NCBI GenBank assembly: GCA_002794785.1
Contig: NBBA01000008.1
Coordinates: 1 to 64,000 of the forward strand
DNA length: 64,000 nt
DNA from: Coniferiporia sulphurascens
Lineage: Eukaryota; Basidiomycota; Agaricomycetes; Hymenochaetales; Hymenochaetaceae
Direction: 5' to 3'
The notes beneath the pieces were generated by a model. It searched no databases, was not told the DNA's origin, and saw only the letters and a list, made by a program, of their open reading frames with translations. The first letter of the stretch is position 1, and the number at the start of each line of letters is the position of its first letter. Shown one piece after another: positions 29,701 to 44,400 of the stretch. A program made the translations under genes and the position numbers.

Positions 29701-32063
29701 CGCCCGTCTTGGGGAGAGGAGGTGATAGTGACGTAGAGCGTGATCCAGAAAGGACGGGACCGCTTCGATTCGAAAGACGATCATGTCCCAAGCGCTCCTT
29801 CCCCTTCCCTTTACGATCGTTTTTCTGCGGCGTCGGTCGCATAATATGCACTGCAGGCACACGTAGCCCCTCCCTGTCCCCATTGTCGCCCTTCAACCGA
29901 TCTAATCTTTCCAATTCTTCTAGCTCCCCAGCCTCAAGTTCACCATGTTGATTCCAGGATCCCCCATCTATGAGTTCAACACCTCGTAAACCGCCCGACT
30001 CTGAGCCGCCAACAACGCGGGTACGCACACCACGCGTCGAGCCGACTAGAGGACCTAAATCCACTTTCTGATTGACGCGCGAGTCTGGGGGTAATTTTAC
30101 CCTCTCCTTGTTCCTCCACTTCGAGTGCCGGACTAGATCCTGCAGAGCGTACAATGACGCAGGATGCCGGTTTAGCGGTGACTGCACCTGCGACGGAGGC
30201 GTAGTGGATGGTGACCGTCGCTGAGGATCCGACACAACTGGGATCTGTCCTAGAGATCCTGTGTCAATATTGATACGGGGGCGCTCCTTATGCACTCGCT
30301 GTCGGTGTCTTGGTTCTGTCTCCTTTCCATTCACCGACAATGGTAGTGGGTATTCGCCATCGGCGACAGCTTCCATGAGGCGTAGCGCACAATCGTGAGC
30401 GGCACCACCGCACGCGCAAGTGACAAAGCTCGAGCGAAGCGAATGCACCATACTCTGCATTTGTAGACGCAAGCGGGCGATGTGGTGTGGCCTGTGGTTA
30501 CAGAAAAAAAGCAAGAATGTCAGGAGTCATGCCGATGGCGACTTGGGGAACAGACGAACTCGACTTCGAAAAGGATGAAAGTCGGCAAAAGATAGAAACA
30601 CGCACGTCAATTTACTCGGACCTGCTCGCGACCCCTCCTCAATCAAAGCAGGCAGTTGGTGCACAGCTGCACCATCGTCCCACTCCCAACTTAGCACCAC
30701 TTCTTCACATGCCTTGAGGTCTCGCAATGCAAAGATCGCGAACTTTAATACGCCTGGACCAGCGCCATCACCTTCGCCGTCACCTCTCCAACCTGCAGCC
30801 ATCCCTTTGTCGTCGCCCAACCCTTCCTCCGCGCCTTCATCAGTTTCTGAAGAGTCACTCGCCATTCGGCCATTTAGCTCAGCGCTACTTGAAGTGGCAG
30901 TCCTCCTTGATTTCTTCGGCCTTTTGCGACAAAGCACGGGACGCAATACAGCGTTCGGACGACAGCCGGAGCGCACGAAACGTGCCTCATTGCCTGCCAT
31001 CCGCGCATCAAGTGCAACGGATAATGGTGGGGGAACGAGATGGACATGAGGCTTCGGCATCCCTGCAGTATACTTAGCATATCTAATGACCGAGAGGAAG
31101 CTACTTACCCATGTGCGCGTATGCATTAAGCGGGTCCGCGAGGTAGGTCGCGCTTGGGACGATGGTCGACGTGAACGGTGCGATAAGCGTTTCGCCTGCG
31201 ATCGGTGCAGTTGTCTGTAAGGTAAAACTGGGAGGACGCACGTCATCCCGTGCGCCGGGCAGTGGCACAACCTTCGTCCTCTTCGGCTCTTCTGTTACGA
31301 GTGCAGTTACGCCGCGCCAATTCTGCGCAGCGAGTCGCAATTTCGCGCGGGTCGCTGTGTGCGGAACGGCGTCCTCCGTAAGAGGGACATACGCACTACG
31401 CCAGTCGTCCTCAATATCAACATGCTCGTCCTCCTGAGCATTATCCGCCGAGTGCGAGAGCGCCGCGGTGGACATAGGCGGGGCGACCACACTCACGCCT
31501 GTGCGCTCTTTGTCCTTCTCTTTTTCCCTGCGTCTGCGCGTCTGTCCAGTCCCGCCACTACCCGCGTACGAAGGCGGCACTCCCGGCTTCTGCGCCGCAA
31601 TTGCCAGTCTCTCCTCCTGGCGTTTCGCCGCACGACGCCGGTCGATAGGACGGGGTGAACACTCCCAACAGCGCCACTCATCGGGGTCGTGTCCAGGGCG
31701 GATTTCAAAGCAGACCATGTGCGACCAGCGCCCACAATCGTCGCACGCAATGGATAAGCCGTCGTCGTGCGTGAACCCACAGATGCAGTGAATATCATCT
31801 GAAGACCCCGAGCCCACGCCCGTTGTTGTCGCGTTGGTACTGGCTTGGGCATCAGGAAGCCGCGTATCCGGTGGGGGTATAGGCGAGGCCACATAATGCG
31901 CGCCGTACTCGCTATGATGGCGGGCGGCGGGAGCGGGCGCAGACGCCGCGGTGTTGGCGCGCTTCCGCTTTGCGGGGATTACAGCTGAGGTCGGCGCAGA
32001 AACGGTGTTGGCGACGGGGGCGGGGGCGGCGGGGATGTGAAAGGGCGACGGCGAGTAGTTCAT
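26741..32063 (-). CDS. Set3-like PHD finger and SET domain protein (about 1720 aa)
   Basis: Complement of exons 32063..31109, 31062..30606, 30491..26741 (5163 nt). A basic AKRKR lies at about residue 31. The PHD finger runs from C93 to C135 (CICGFTHDDGLSIACDDCGR...HMVCF...CWEC), a Cys4-His-Cys3 zinc fold that reads histone H3 tails in this family. The SET domain is at about 280-440: GETLIAPFTSTIVPSATYL, ARFVRSGCRPNAVLRPVL and ALRDLKACEEVVLSWEWDDG. The usual NHS of the catalytic loop is replaced by RSG, as in Set3/UpSET/MLL5 proteins that do not methylate. Then PHHIARLRLQMQSMVHSL...CACGG and about 1200 residues of Ser/Pro/Glu-rich low complexity ending in an RD/RE-rich tail. Inferred role: scaffold of a Set3-type histone deacetylase complex in the nucleus. 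The second intron donor was chosen as GTGCGT at 30605 because it alone keeps frame. Confidence 0.82.
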
Positions 32064-32765
32064 CTAGCATTCATCTTGCACACAAAAGATGCAGAAAATA
32101 CATTTACGAGCGGTTTCGAGCGGAGTTGAATTTCTTTCCCACGAGCCACAATGAAACCATTCTCAAATGTCGCGTACCTCGCCTTCAACAATCTTGCGCA
32201 GACTGAGTCCAGGGGTATTGTCCACTGCAAATGAATCCTCGTATATGTCGTCAAAAATATGTAAATGTGGGCACAGCGAACCGAAAAATACGCTTTGTGA
32301 GGCAAGTCATTTCACTTAAAATACACTGTCTCCTATCGGTTGGCCCGGAACGCCTTCACCATGATCGTAGCGAACGAACGAGTCCGCCAATGGATAAACT
32401 ACGACTTCAGTATAATGTTTTTTCCCCAATACCTCGCAGATCACCTACCTTCCGCGAGCTCTAGCCCGTCCCAGGCCCACCCCGAAGATCTACTATAGGC
32501 GCCTGACGGGGTAGGTACACACAGCAAAATCTCGGGGATCACAACGTTCCTGGGAAGCTGATGCTCTGGATCCTTGGCATGAACAAAGTCCGAGGACCTG
32601 TCTTAGGTCTGTTGACAACATCAGACCCCAATTGTAAAGGTTATTAATTTGCGAGTCAAAATTGTTTTGACTCATGATAGAAAGCTACACAAATACATAG
32701 AGCCAGTATATAGTACAAAGCGAACTGAAAAAATGCGCTTCGGGAATTGCCGTTCGCTGAGCTGA
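32064..32765. promoter_or_regulatory. Divergent promoter region between the Set3-like gene and the pseudouridine synthase
   Basis: About 700 bases between two divergent start codons. No clear TATA box. Both genes are housekeeping-like, so a shared bidirectional promoter is possible but only inferred from geometry. Confidence 0.4.
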
Positions 32766-34148
32766 ATGTGCCGAACCGAAGTCGCGACTCTCGTCACTTT
32801 CGCGTTCATGAACTCTTCGACCACGCAGCCAGTTAGAAGGTTGGCCGGTTTCGTGAGACGGCGAGCTAGTGCACCACGTTCCCTACCCCTGCTGTACGCC
32901 GACAGGGGCTTAATTGTCTTAAACAAGCCGTCCGGGCTCATTTGCCAGTCCGACAAAACTTGGCTCGAGGTGTGTCCTCAAACACTATTTGCGGTTCACG
33001 TGTCCCCGTGGCTCATGTCTCCTCAAGGAAAAGGGCAGAAAGTGTCCATTTGACACATTGTTGGAAGGTAATTTGACAGCGTACATCTGTGTAGAGGAAG
33101 GTAACAAGAATTATTAGACTTAAAGTGGAAGCTCAAGCTCGACGCGGAGCCTGTTCAAGTCCACCGACTCGACAAAGTTCGCAACGCTTTTTCTTAGGTT
33201 TCTCTTTAATAAGCTAAGATATTTCACTAGAACACAACGGGCGTTCTTCTCCTTGCCAAGTCATCGACGCATGCGCGAACTCTCTTCCAGCAATTTCAGA
33301 CGCACAGCATCAAGAAAACTTACCTCGCCATCGTTCGCGGCGGACGCAAGTCATTTCCCGAACACGCGCGCGGCACGATCAACGCTGCACTGAGAGTTGG
33401 GCCTGACAAAGTACATACGGATGAGGATGCTGGGGGTACTGCACTGACAGACTGGGAATTGCTGGGTTCGTCGGTGCGTATCTTGTCTTTTTTCGCTGCC
33501 TTCAAGTGAGCATGCCGTGACATCATACACATTCATAGGATAAGGTACCACTATCCTTACTACGTCTCTCACTACACTCTGGTATAAAACATCAACTACG
33601 TGTACACTTAGCGAGCGCTCTGCGTGGTGAGTCGCCCCGACTTCTTTCCAGGTTCCATGCTGATTGCTTCGAGTATAGTCCCTGTCCTTGGCGATACACT
33701 ATATTCCAACAAGCCTCCTCCTCAGAATATCTTAGACCTCATTCCGCAGGGAGTGTCTGTCGTTATCAACAAGCATCCTTTTCGCGGACCCGACGCTGAG
33801 GGCGCATCCGCACCTCCGCGCACTGAGCGTGATGGTCGACAAAGGGTCTTCCTACATGCAGCACATGTAGATGTGACGGTGCATTTTTATCCGCACTTCC
33901 TGCTTGCCTTCTTTTTCACTAACCACACGCCCCACATTCAATAGAGATATCGTAATGCCGGACCTTCAAAGCGCCTTGCACTCGGTGTCACTGCCCCTCT
34001 CCCACGCGACTTCCTATCCGTTTGTGATGCGGCTGAGCTCACCCAGTTCCTGACCCCGGAGTACATCAATGGCGGACTTCGGGTAGACGGCGACCCCGTA
34101 CCGTTAGGTGAGGAGATTGCAGGTGTGGACGGAAGATGGCTCGCATGA
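32766..34148 (+). CDS. RluA-family RNA pseudouridine synthase, probably mitochondrial (345 aa)
   Basis: Seven exons: 32766..32969, 33028..33067, 33118..33176, 33231..33473, 33539..33626, 33679..33878, 33945..34148 (1038 nt, TGA). The N-terminus is Arg/Ser-rich with few acids (RRLAGFVRRRASAPRS), consistent with a mitochondrial targeting peptide. The catalytic block LPLLYADRGLIVLNKPSGL, then VQVHRLDK|NTTGVLLLAKS contains the catalytic Asp (D100) in HRLDxxTTG. It continues TYLAIVRG, LLRLSLHSGIKHQLRVHLA, VPVLGDTLYSN and FLHAAHV, the full set of RluA-family motifs. It isomerises uridine to pseudouridine in rRNA or tRNA. No S4 domain is visible, so it resembles the RPUSD4/Pus5 type, but the target RNA is not decided by sequence. 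An in-frame ATG at 32808 is an alternative start. Introns are 50-66 nt. Confidence 0.88.
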
Positions 34149-36335
34149 CCGTGACGCACGTGTCGCCACACGCGACTACCTGCACCCACGCCCATGAACT
34201 ACGCCAGGAAATCCAACCTATCATTTCAAGAAGACTCGGACTCTATTTTGTTTCAGTACGTTTTCCGAAATATCTTCGTAATACACAACCGCTAATAATA
34301 TCAAGTTCTATATTTGTAGGCCTTATAATACTGTTAGATATTGATGTATCGACTTGGGGTTTCCGACTACTTCCCGTAATCCTGAGACTAATAAAAGGAT
34401 GGTATTGATACTCCAGCTGCTCTATTGCGAATCTGCTTGGTTCCTTGCTCGGTGATATCGAATTCTACTGACAACCTGGCCAACTGTCCACTGTATCGAG
34501 TTCTATTTTTCAAACGGAAGTTCTTCCAAGCGTAGGCATTAGCTGCTCTCCTCTCTTGATAAGGACCGAATCCAAGGCAGTGGTTTCTAAGGTCTTCGCC
34601 AGACACTATCCCTCTCACCGCTGAATTTTCGGTTATTGGCAACTTGCATGCTCCGCGACCTCACTCAGACGAACGCCTATCCACGGCGGCAACTTCATCT
34701 CGGCCTTTTTGATGCTCCTTCTGTAAAGCGTAGAAAGCCACCCCGCGGATCTGCGTCGTAATCTAATTTGCGGTATGCATGCCGAGGACATAAATCGTTT
34801 CAGGCCTTGCGTCTGTGCACAAATGCAACGGGGTTGTCTGCATGCTCCACATGCGCTTTCAAAGGACGCGAGCTCTACCTAGTAATGACTTGGGAACTCC
34901 GAGGGCCACATGATTAATGTTGCTTACTGTCAGCCTGAGCGATATTGTCGACTGTGGTACCTTGGGAGAACACACTTTCCAAACTCTACGCCATATATTT
35001 GACCTTTTCGCAGCAACGCACCGGCTATTGTCTAGATTTTATATATCCTTCGGACTCGTTTCTTAATTTAAGTATACTTATCTTATACCCGCCTTGCTAA
35101 AGTTATTCACCCCGACCGGGCCCTAGGGCAACACCTCGGGAAAGCAGACAAGCACTACGTCCGCTGACCATTGTCGCCATCTTTCTGATTCGGCTTCAGC
35201 ACTTACGACTGTCACCGCCTATGTCCCTTGAGCTACAGTTGGCGAACTGACATGTATTTCCCCTCGCTGCTTTGTCGGCCGTGTGGGGATGTACGACTAA
35301 TAATATTTCCCCGGAATTTTTAACGTCGCCTTCGCGAAGCTCTGAAGGCGTGCTCTAGAACTACTCCGCGGGCGGACTTGGAATTCGTGTACCCGTTTCA
35401 CTAAATGTTTCTCATGCATGTGAGTTACATCCACTTTCTCCTAGACTTTTTCGTGAATATGAATAAGCAGAACCGTGGGACCGCTCAAGGCGAGCGTGCG
35501 AGGTGCTCAATTCGACGTAGCATGAAGTTCGAACATAGGCCCCGATCCTTGGAACGACGATAAGAACAGGCATATCGTAACAAAACGGTATGGTCGTGGC
35601 CCGTACGGGTCATGACTTCCGCCCTCGCTTGACTCGGACTGAGCTGGCAGTTGGACGACCGAAGCCTAAAGGCAGTTCCCGTACCGAGATTTTGCCTCCG
35701 GAGTTCGGACAAAAGTGTCTGCGCACGTGATTGGTGTACCTCACTACGGCCCCACAGGGGTGACTGGCACTTGCAATCAGATAATTTTCCTTTAAGCTCT
35801 GTTTCGGCTTCGGGCGCTGCGCCACGCCAAGCCGAGGCTTCCGTTCGAGATAGTCTAATTTCTTGCTTAAAAAGCGTGTAGTGATTAGCATGAGTAAGTG
35901 TTTTCTTCCCCCTGTTTTTGACCAAACGCGGCCCTGATATACGAACTGATTGGACCCGACCCTTTACTTCGTTTGTCTAGTAACACGGATCCCGTCTAAC
36001 CGCCGGCATAACTGGGCGAGCCGGTTGTGTTCGGATTGTCAGTGCGGAGATTAGAGTTTGGGATTTTCCCCGTATTGCGCAGACGTATTTCCGACAACTG
36101 TGCAACGTCGACAAGAAAGCCTTTCACTTCTCGGTGAAATCATGGCTATGATACATGTGCGAGGGTTTTCCGTTTTCCTCCCGTGAAACGAGCGCGAGAC
36201 TCTGTTCACTATCGCATCGGCCCACGCGGGTGGGCGCGCAGGTCCCTCAGTGAATAACCGGCATCCGGTCTTGACGGCGATGCCTTATATACAGGTCTTT
36301 TGTGTCGGAGGACAACAGGCCTCCAGTTGCGCGCA
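34149..36335. other. Intergenic region, about 2.2 kb
   Basis: No supported gene. A 146-codon open frame at 35485-35925 (-) lacks domain-like character and splice context. The last 50 bases contain the cellobiose dehydrogenase TATA box. Confidence 0.55.
36286..36291 (+). promoter_or_regulatory. TATA box of cellobiose dehydrogenase (TATATA)
   Basis: TATATA 45-50 bases before the ATG at 36336. Position fits a core promoter with a very short 5' UTR. Confidence 0.55.
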
Positions 36336-39304
<2,969 letters not shown>

Positions 39305-40076
39305 ACGGAGTATTAAAAAACGGCCAGCCCTCTTTTTTCTTTCTTTATGTACTTTATGGATTTCTTGGTCATTTTGGTAATCCACGGCTTTGTGGAAGGT
39401 TCTAATTGTGTGTTACTGTTTGTGCGCGCGTCCGTATAGTGTTGCATTGTGCGGATCGGCCTCTGGCTGTTCACTCAATTATTCCAGATCAAGAACATTC
39501 CGAAGGTCCAGTTGTGAATGCAAAGTGCAACAAGAGTTACCTGGATGCTCGCGCGCCGTGTTACTGTAAGATTCATCTCCCGAATCTCTACGATTTTATA
39601 AGAATACACGGAACCGGACGGGTATACTTCCATTCTTCAAAGCGAGTCGACTTGTCTTTCAACTTAGATGTGCACCGCACATGTATATATTTGACAGCAT
39701 ACCTGCTCCGTTCAGGCGGCTGTAGTCATCCATACTTATTCGACCGCCCCATCAACTCAATAGCTTATACGTACACGACTGGAACTATGTGCTCTTCATC
39801 GGTCCGAGGTGCCCCAACAGCCAAGAATAAATCACTGCGCAGGTTCCACCGGCTTTAATGGCCGGAGAATCTCTTTGATCACAAAACAGCTCGTGTATAA
39901 CCCCCGCCCCAAGGCGAGGCTACTAGGTTGGAAGTTCACGAACGGAGGGAGCTTAGGTTTATAATATGCGCATAACAGTATTCTAATTTTACGTATTATA
40001 ACACCATGTATGATACGCCCAGGGCAGTAACAGAAAAAACAACACGAAAGACACACTGGTTTACAGTCAAGGGGAA
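39305..40076. other. Convergent 3' intergenic region
   Basis: Between the stop codons of cdh (+) and the NTF2-like gene (-). Nothing coding recognised. Confidence 0.5.
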
Positions 40077-40798
40077 TCACGCATTGCGCAAGGGGAAAAT
40101 CAAATCACCGTCCTTGTCGGAAATGACCTGATTAACGGTGAATATCCTCCTGCGGTCGCGAACGGAAGGCGGGAGAGACTTGTCCTCCGCGATGCTAGTA
40201 GAAAGATCGAGTCTAGCCTCAGTCACTTCTTCCATTTTCCCGGCTACAAAGCAACTTACATAAAGTTTGCCGAAGAAGTCACAGAGATGTTGAACAGAGT
40301 AACAGGCTCAGCGCCCCGGCGAACATCGGAGTTTGCGAATGTAGCATCGTACAGGAGGCCGACCAGCGCAGCGTTCTAAAAGCAGCGAAAATGAAGAGTC
40401 AAAATGAGTCTCGGAAATATAAGACGTAAACCCGCGAGGGTCGGCTAGGCAAGCGAAGGGCGTACCTGGAGCGCAGGCATGGGGACTTTCGGCGTCTCGA
40501 CCGTCCCTGCAAACGCGACGGACCCGGGGGCGGCGTATGCAGCGCCCCACTGAAGTGCGTACAGATCGCGCGACAGATGGAGGCCATTCACCGTGATATT
40601 CGCTTGTCGCGCGAACGCCGCAGCCTCGCGCGCCTTGTACTCGCGCGTCGAGGCGGCTGTGGCAAAGCGCGTGAGGTGGTACTGCGCCCATTCCACGTTC
40701 GTCAGGGCCGCCGTGTCGGCGACCGTTTCCACGGGCTCCTGCGCAGGCGCCGAGCGCACCGTAGTCTGCCTGGGCGGGGGGAGAGTGCTGCGACCCAT
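40077..40798 (-). CDS. Small NTF2-like protein (188 aa), paralog of 3137-3765
   Basis: Complement of exons 40798..40466, 40375..40260, 40194..40077 (567 nt with TGA). The N-terminus MGRSTLPPPRQTTVRSAPAQ is longer and more flexible than in the paralog. Then VEWAQYHLTRF, ITVNGLHLSRDLYALQWGAA, ALVGLLYDATFAN, VTLFNISVTSS and SVRDRRRIFTVNQVISDKDG. It shares the NG..LSRD.Y turn, the YDAT strand and the DRRR..NQV strand with 3137-3765, and both introns fall at equivalent codons with the same phases (0 and 2). A TATAA on the minus strand at 40894-40890 lies about 92 bases before the ATG. The 5' extension of the frame to 40924 is not favoured because it would cross the TATA box. Function unknown; an NTF2-like fold is inferred. 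Confidence 0.75.
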
Positions 40799-41277
40799 AT
40801 TAGTGAGGAGAGTGAGGAGTAGGGGTGTTGTGGAACGAAATGGAGAGGGGGGACTACGACGGAATCGGAGGTGCCACCGACGCATCCTCTTATACCACCG
40901 CCCACCCTCAGCAGCCCGATCCATACCATTGCAGCATCTACACAGGCTACGGCCTCATGCATTCAACATGCCAGTGACCAAGCGGAGACTCGAGGCAGCG
41001 CGCTCTTTTCTTAACAAACTGGGCTGATGTTAGGTCCCCGCGATCTGCTGCAGTTCGTTTCAGGTATTCCCAAAGACCTATTTTGTCACTCCGACTTGAC
41101 TAAAGCAGGAAACTAGAGTAATAAGCTCCCCGTAGAATGCGGACGTGCGGAGCAAGCGCGCTCAATACAAGGTTGATCGCAAATAGGCTGTCTGCTAAAA
41201 GCAAAGCGCTGCAATGACTCTGGCGGTATCAATAAGTCCGATAACTCTCATCACGTGGTGCTTACCAATGGGAATGC
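40799..41277. other. Intergenic region before LINE-2
   Basis: Contains the promoter of the 40798 gene; otherwise nothing recognised up to the LINE target duplication. Confidence 0.45.
40890..40894 (-). promoter_or_regulatory. Probable TATA box of the 40798 gene
   Basis: TATAA on the minus strand about 92 bases before the start codon, mirroring the paralog at 3038-3043. Confidence 0.45.
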
Positions 41278-41291
41278 TCAAATGCGTACAT
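41278..41291. repeat. Target-site duplication of LINE-2 (3' side)
   Basis: TCAAATGCGTACAT, identical to 47737-47750. Confidence 0.93.
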
Positions 41292-41353
41292 TTAAAAAAA
41301 AAAAAAAATGCATTTCTATAGTGCATCATAACTATCTAGTACAAAATATGCTC

Positions 41354-41373
41354 CAGGGGCCTTTAGGCCCCTG
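41354..41373 (-). other. Perfect stem-loop in the LINE-2 3' UTR
   Basis: CAGGGGCC and GGCCCCTG form an 8-bp stem around a 4-base loop, about 60 bases from the element 3' end. 3' stem-loops are bound by the reverse transcriptase in several LINEs; this role is inferred here. Confidence 0.6.
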
Positions 41374-41480
41374 TATTGAGTGAGATGGTAGTTGTTATAA
41401 AGGGTACAATAGTCGTGGGATGCCATAAGCAGAGAAGGGGGCTACCGAAAGGGTAGCGACATAAGAAGGGGGTGTCCCGC

Positions 41481-44400
41481 CTAGTTGCCGATAGCAAAGC
41501 CTAGGTCGGAAACATGTACCACAGTAGGCCCACCCAGGTCGAAGATGAGGATGGGTTCCACTTCAAAAGCGGGGTGAGAGTCCAGGAAGGAGGAGAGGAG
41601 CGGCAGCCCGTCTTTAGAGAACCATTTGGCTTCCATAGCGGGTAAGGGTGTCTTCCACACTGCGCGTTGGGCAGCAAGGGTGTGAGGGCATGAGAGGAGC
41701 AAATGAGCCTGTGTCTCAGGAATGTGGCAAAATGAACAAAGCGGGTCATGTCCCGGAATGCATCCAAAGTACGCGCCAAAACCGGCGTGGCCAAGGAGTG
41801 TCCGGAAAACCTTGCACTTAGTGCGGCAGCCCAGTTTGAGGTTCTGCATAAGGGCAGATGGCTTAGTAGAGGGAGTTAGATTTGAGCCCATAGAGTGGGC
41901 ATCCGAGGTCCCTCGAAATTTGCGACAGGCCGAGGCCCAATCGCTTTTCCATTTGGTAAGTGCTGTAAAGGAGGCGACTTCACAAAGGAAGTGAACGGTA
42001 GGCGGAAACGAGGAGATGTCCGGTGGGGGGTGGTCCGCGATGCCGGAGGCGAGGACGTCAGCAAATTCATTGCCTTCCATGTCAGAGTGTCCAGGAACCC
42101 AGTGAAGATGAAAAAACACATGGGGAAACCGCTTAGTGGCGGCTTTAAGGCACTTCTGGATGAGGAGGGCGACATTAATGCCAGGGGCTGGACGAGGGTC
42201 AGCGAGAAGTGTGAGGGCCACCTCGCAATCAGTGTAGATCTCTACCTGCGTAACTGCAGGATGGAGGTCGTAGGAATAAGCCAGAAGCCAAGCGGCGTCG
42301 GCAAGAGCGGCGAGTTCACAATCCGTAGCATGGACTGATGGACCAAGGGAGGTTTCGCGGGTGAGGACGGCCTCCCCATGGTAGAACCAGATGCTGGTGG
42401 CACTGCCGGAGAACGAGGAGGGGGACGTGCCCTTGCGGGATCCATCGGTATAGATGAGAAGACGGGAGGGGGTGTCTTTCAGCCGGTCGATGAGACCGTG
42501 GTGGGACTGAATGAGTGCCTCTTGTGCTTCTGTAGAGTGGTCAATCGCATGGTCGATGCTCACATGCCGAAGGGCAGGTAAAGCGATCCATGGCGGGTGA
42601 GTGCAGCGGGGAACTTGTTCGCACCCCGGGGGAACCCAGGACACGAAGGAAGTGGTAATGGTGCCCTTGCGCATAGTGCACAGAGGGAGAAGGTGGTGCG
42701 TAGTGGTAAGATATCGGATGGCCACACAAGACTTAGTACGTTCTAAACAAAGAGGGATAGGCAAAAGAGACGCCAGGACTTCAGAAGGGCCGTGTGGTGA
42801 CATGCGCCATGATCCAAGGATACGGCGACACGCTGCAGACTGGACTAGAGTCATTTTGTCACATTTACTTTTTTGGTGTACACCAGTGAACCACAGGGGG
42901 GAGCCCCATAGTAGAACCGGTAGTATGCACCCAATATAGAGACGTTGAAGGTGGAGCGGATCGAGGCCACGAAGGGTATTGCCTAGGAGTTCCAGGGCAC
43001 GAAGGGAAGACATGGCTTTGAAGCACATGCGTTGAATGTGTACTGTAAACAGTAGTTGCGTGTCGAAGAAAATCCCCAGCCAGCGCAGGGGCTGGGAGGG
43101 GACGATTCAAAGGGGGTTGAGACCCCATCGCAGCAGGTGAATAGGGTGGATGAGGGAGTCTTCGCGCAGAGCATGGCGTCGGGTCCAGTGGATGAGCTCT
43201 GATTTGTCGTCATCCAAGGAGAGTCCGAGAGCGTGGCATGCTGCGGAGAACGAGACATAAGCCTGTTCGAGTCGCGCTACGTTAGTAGCAATAGAGGATG
43301 AAGAGGTGGAGAGGAGGTGGTCGTCCACATATGCACGGATGAACACGAGAGGATCGGAGACCTGAAGAGAGGAAAGAAGGCTGGTCGCGAAAAGGGCAGA
43401 CAGGATAGGTGAAATGGGTGATCCTTGTGGAACCCCCATGTTAGGGATGGGGGTAAGGTTGTCAGTGAACCTGTCGAAAGACAGGGCTACCCGGCGGTCT
43501 GAAACAAAGGAAAGGACCCAAGAAACAAGGAGAGGGGGGAACCCTAATTCAGAAAGGACGGCCATCAAACGAGGATGCTGGACTGAGGGGAAGAAACCAG
43601 CCACGTCGACAGCCAGAGCCGACGTGACATGATGTTTGGCCCATGCAGATTCGATTTTGTTGACAAGGTCTGAGGTGGCATCCAGTACGCCCGACTTTTG
43701 GCGGGTGCTGTATTGGGAAGGGGGGAGCGCTCCTAGTTCATTGGCAATGAACTGGATGCGATTAGCGATAATCTTCTCGAGGAGTTTGCCCATTGTTTCC
43801 TCAAGGGTGATGGGGCGGTAGGCATTAAGCATGGTAGGGTCCTTCTTATTGAGCTTACGGAGCATCACCACCTTTGTGTCCTTCCAGGGATGGGGGTGGT
43901 GTCCAGCATCCAGGCACTCATTATAAAGTGTGAGGAGTGGAACACTATGGGCGGCATGCAGGTTTTTTAAAGCCTGGTAGCCAATGCCCGTAATGCCCGG
44001 GGCACTCGAGTTTGAAGTGAGATTGAGGGCGTGATCTAGTTCCTCCATTAGGATAGGTTGGTCACGCATAGGGAGGGCGCTGACAAAAGAGTAGGTCGGG
44101 GGGGGGGGCGGCGGAGGGTTGGGTACTGAAGTACTTGGCCCGGAAGGCGGCGGCCTTCTCCGCAGGGGAGTTCACGGTGGTGTGACCTGTAACCAGGGCA
44201 GGGATGGGTGCACGTCTTGTGCCCATCGCCCACTTCGCCATTGGCCAGATTTTGTCCGGTTTGACGGAGGCGGTAAACAAGTCAGCCCACACGCGTTTTG
44301 CGCGGCGAAAGATACCGGCCGACTCATGTCGGAGCACGATACGAGTCGCTGGGGTGGCCCTGCGCAAAGCAACCATGTGTGCACGACAAGAAGCATCCCA

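Noticed and set aside
35485..35925. 146-codon open frame on the minus strand between two genes
   Set aside because: No recognisable motif, overlapping frames of similar length on both strands, no promoter; most likely chance.
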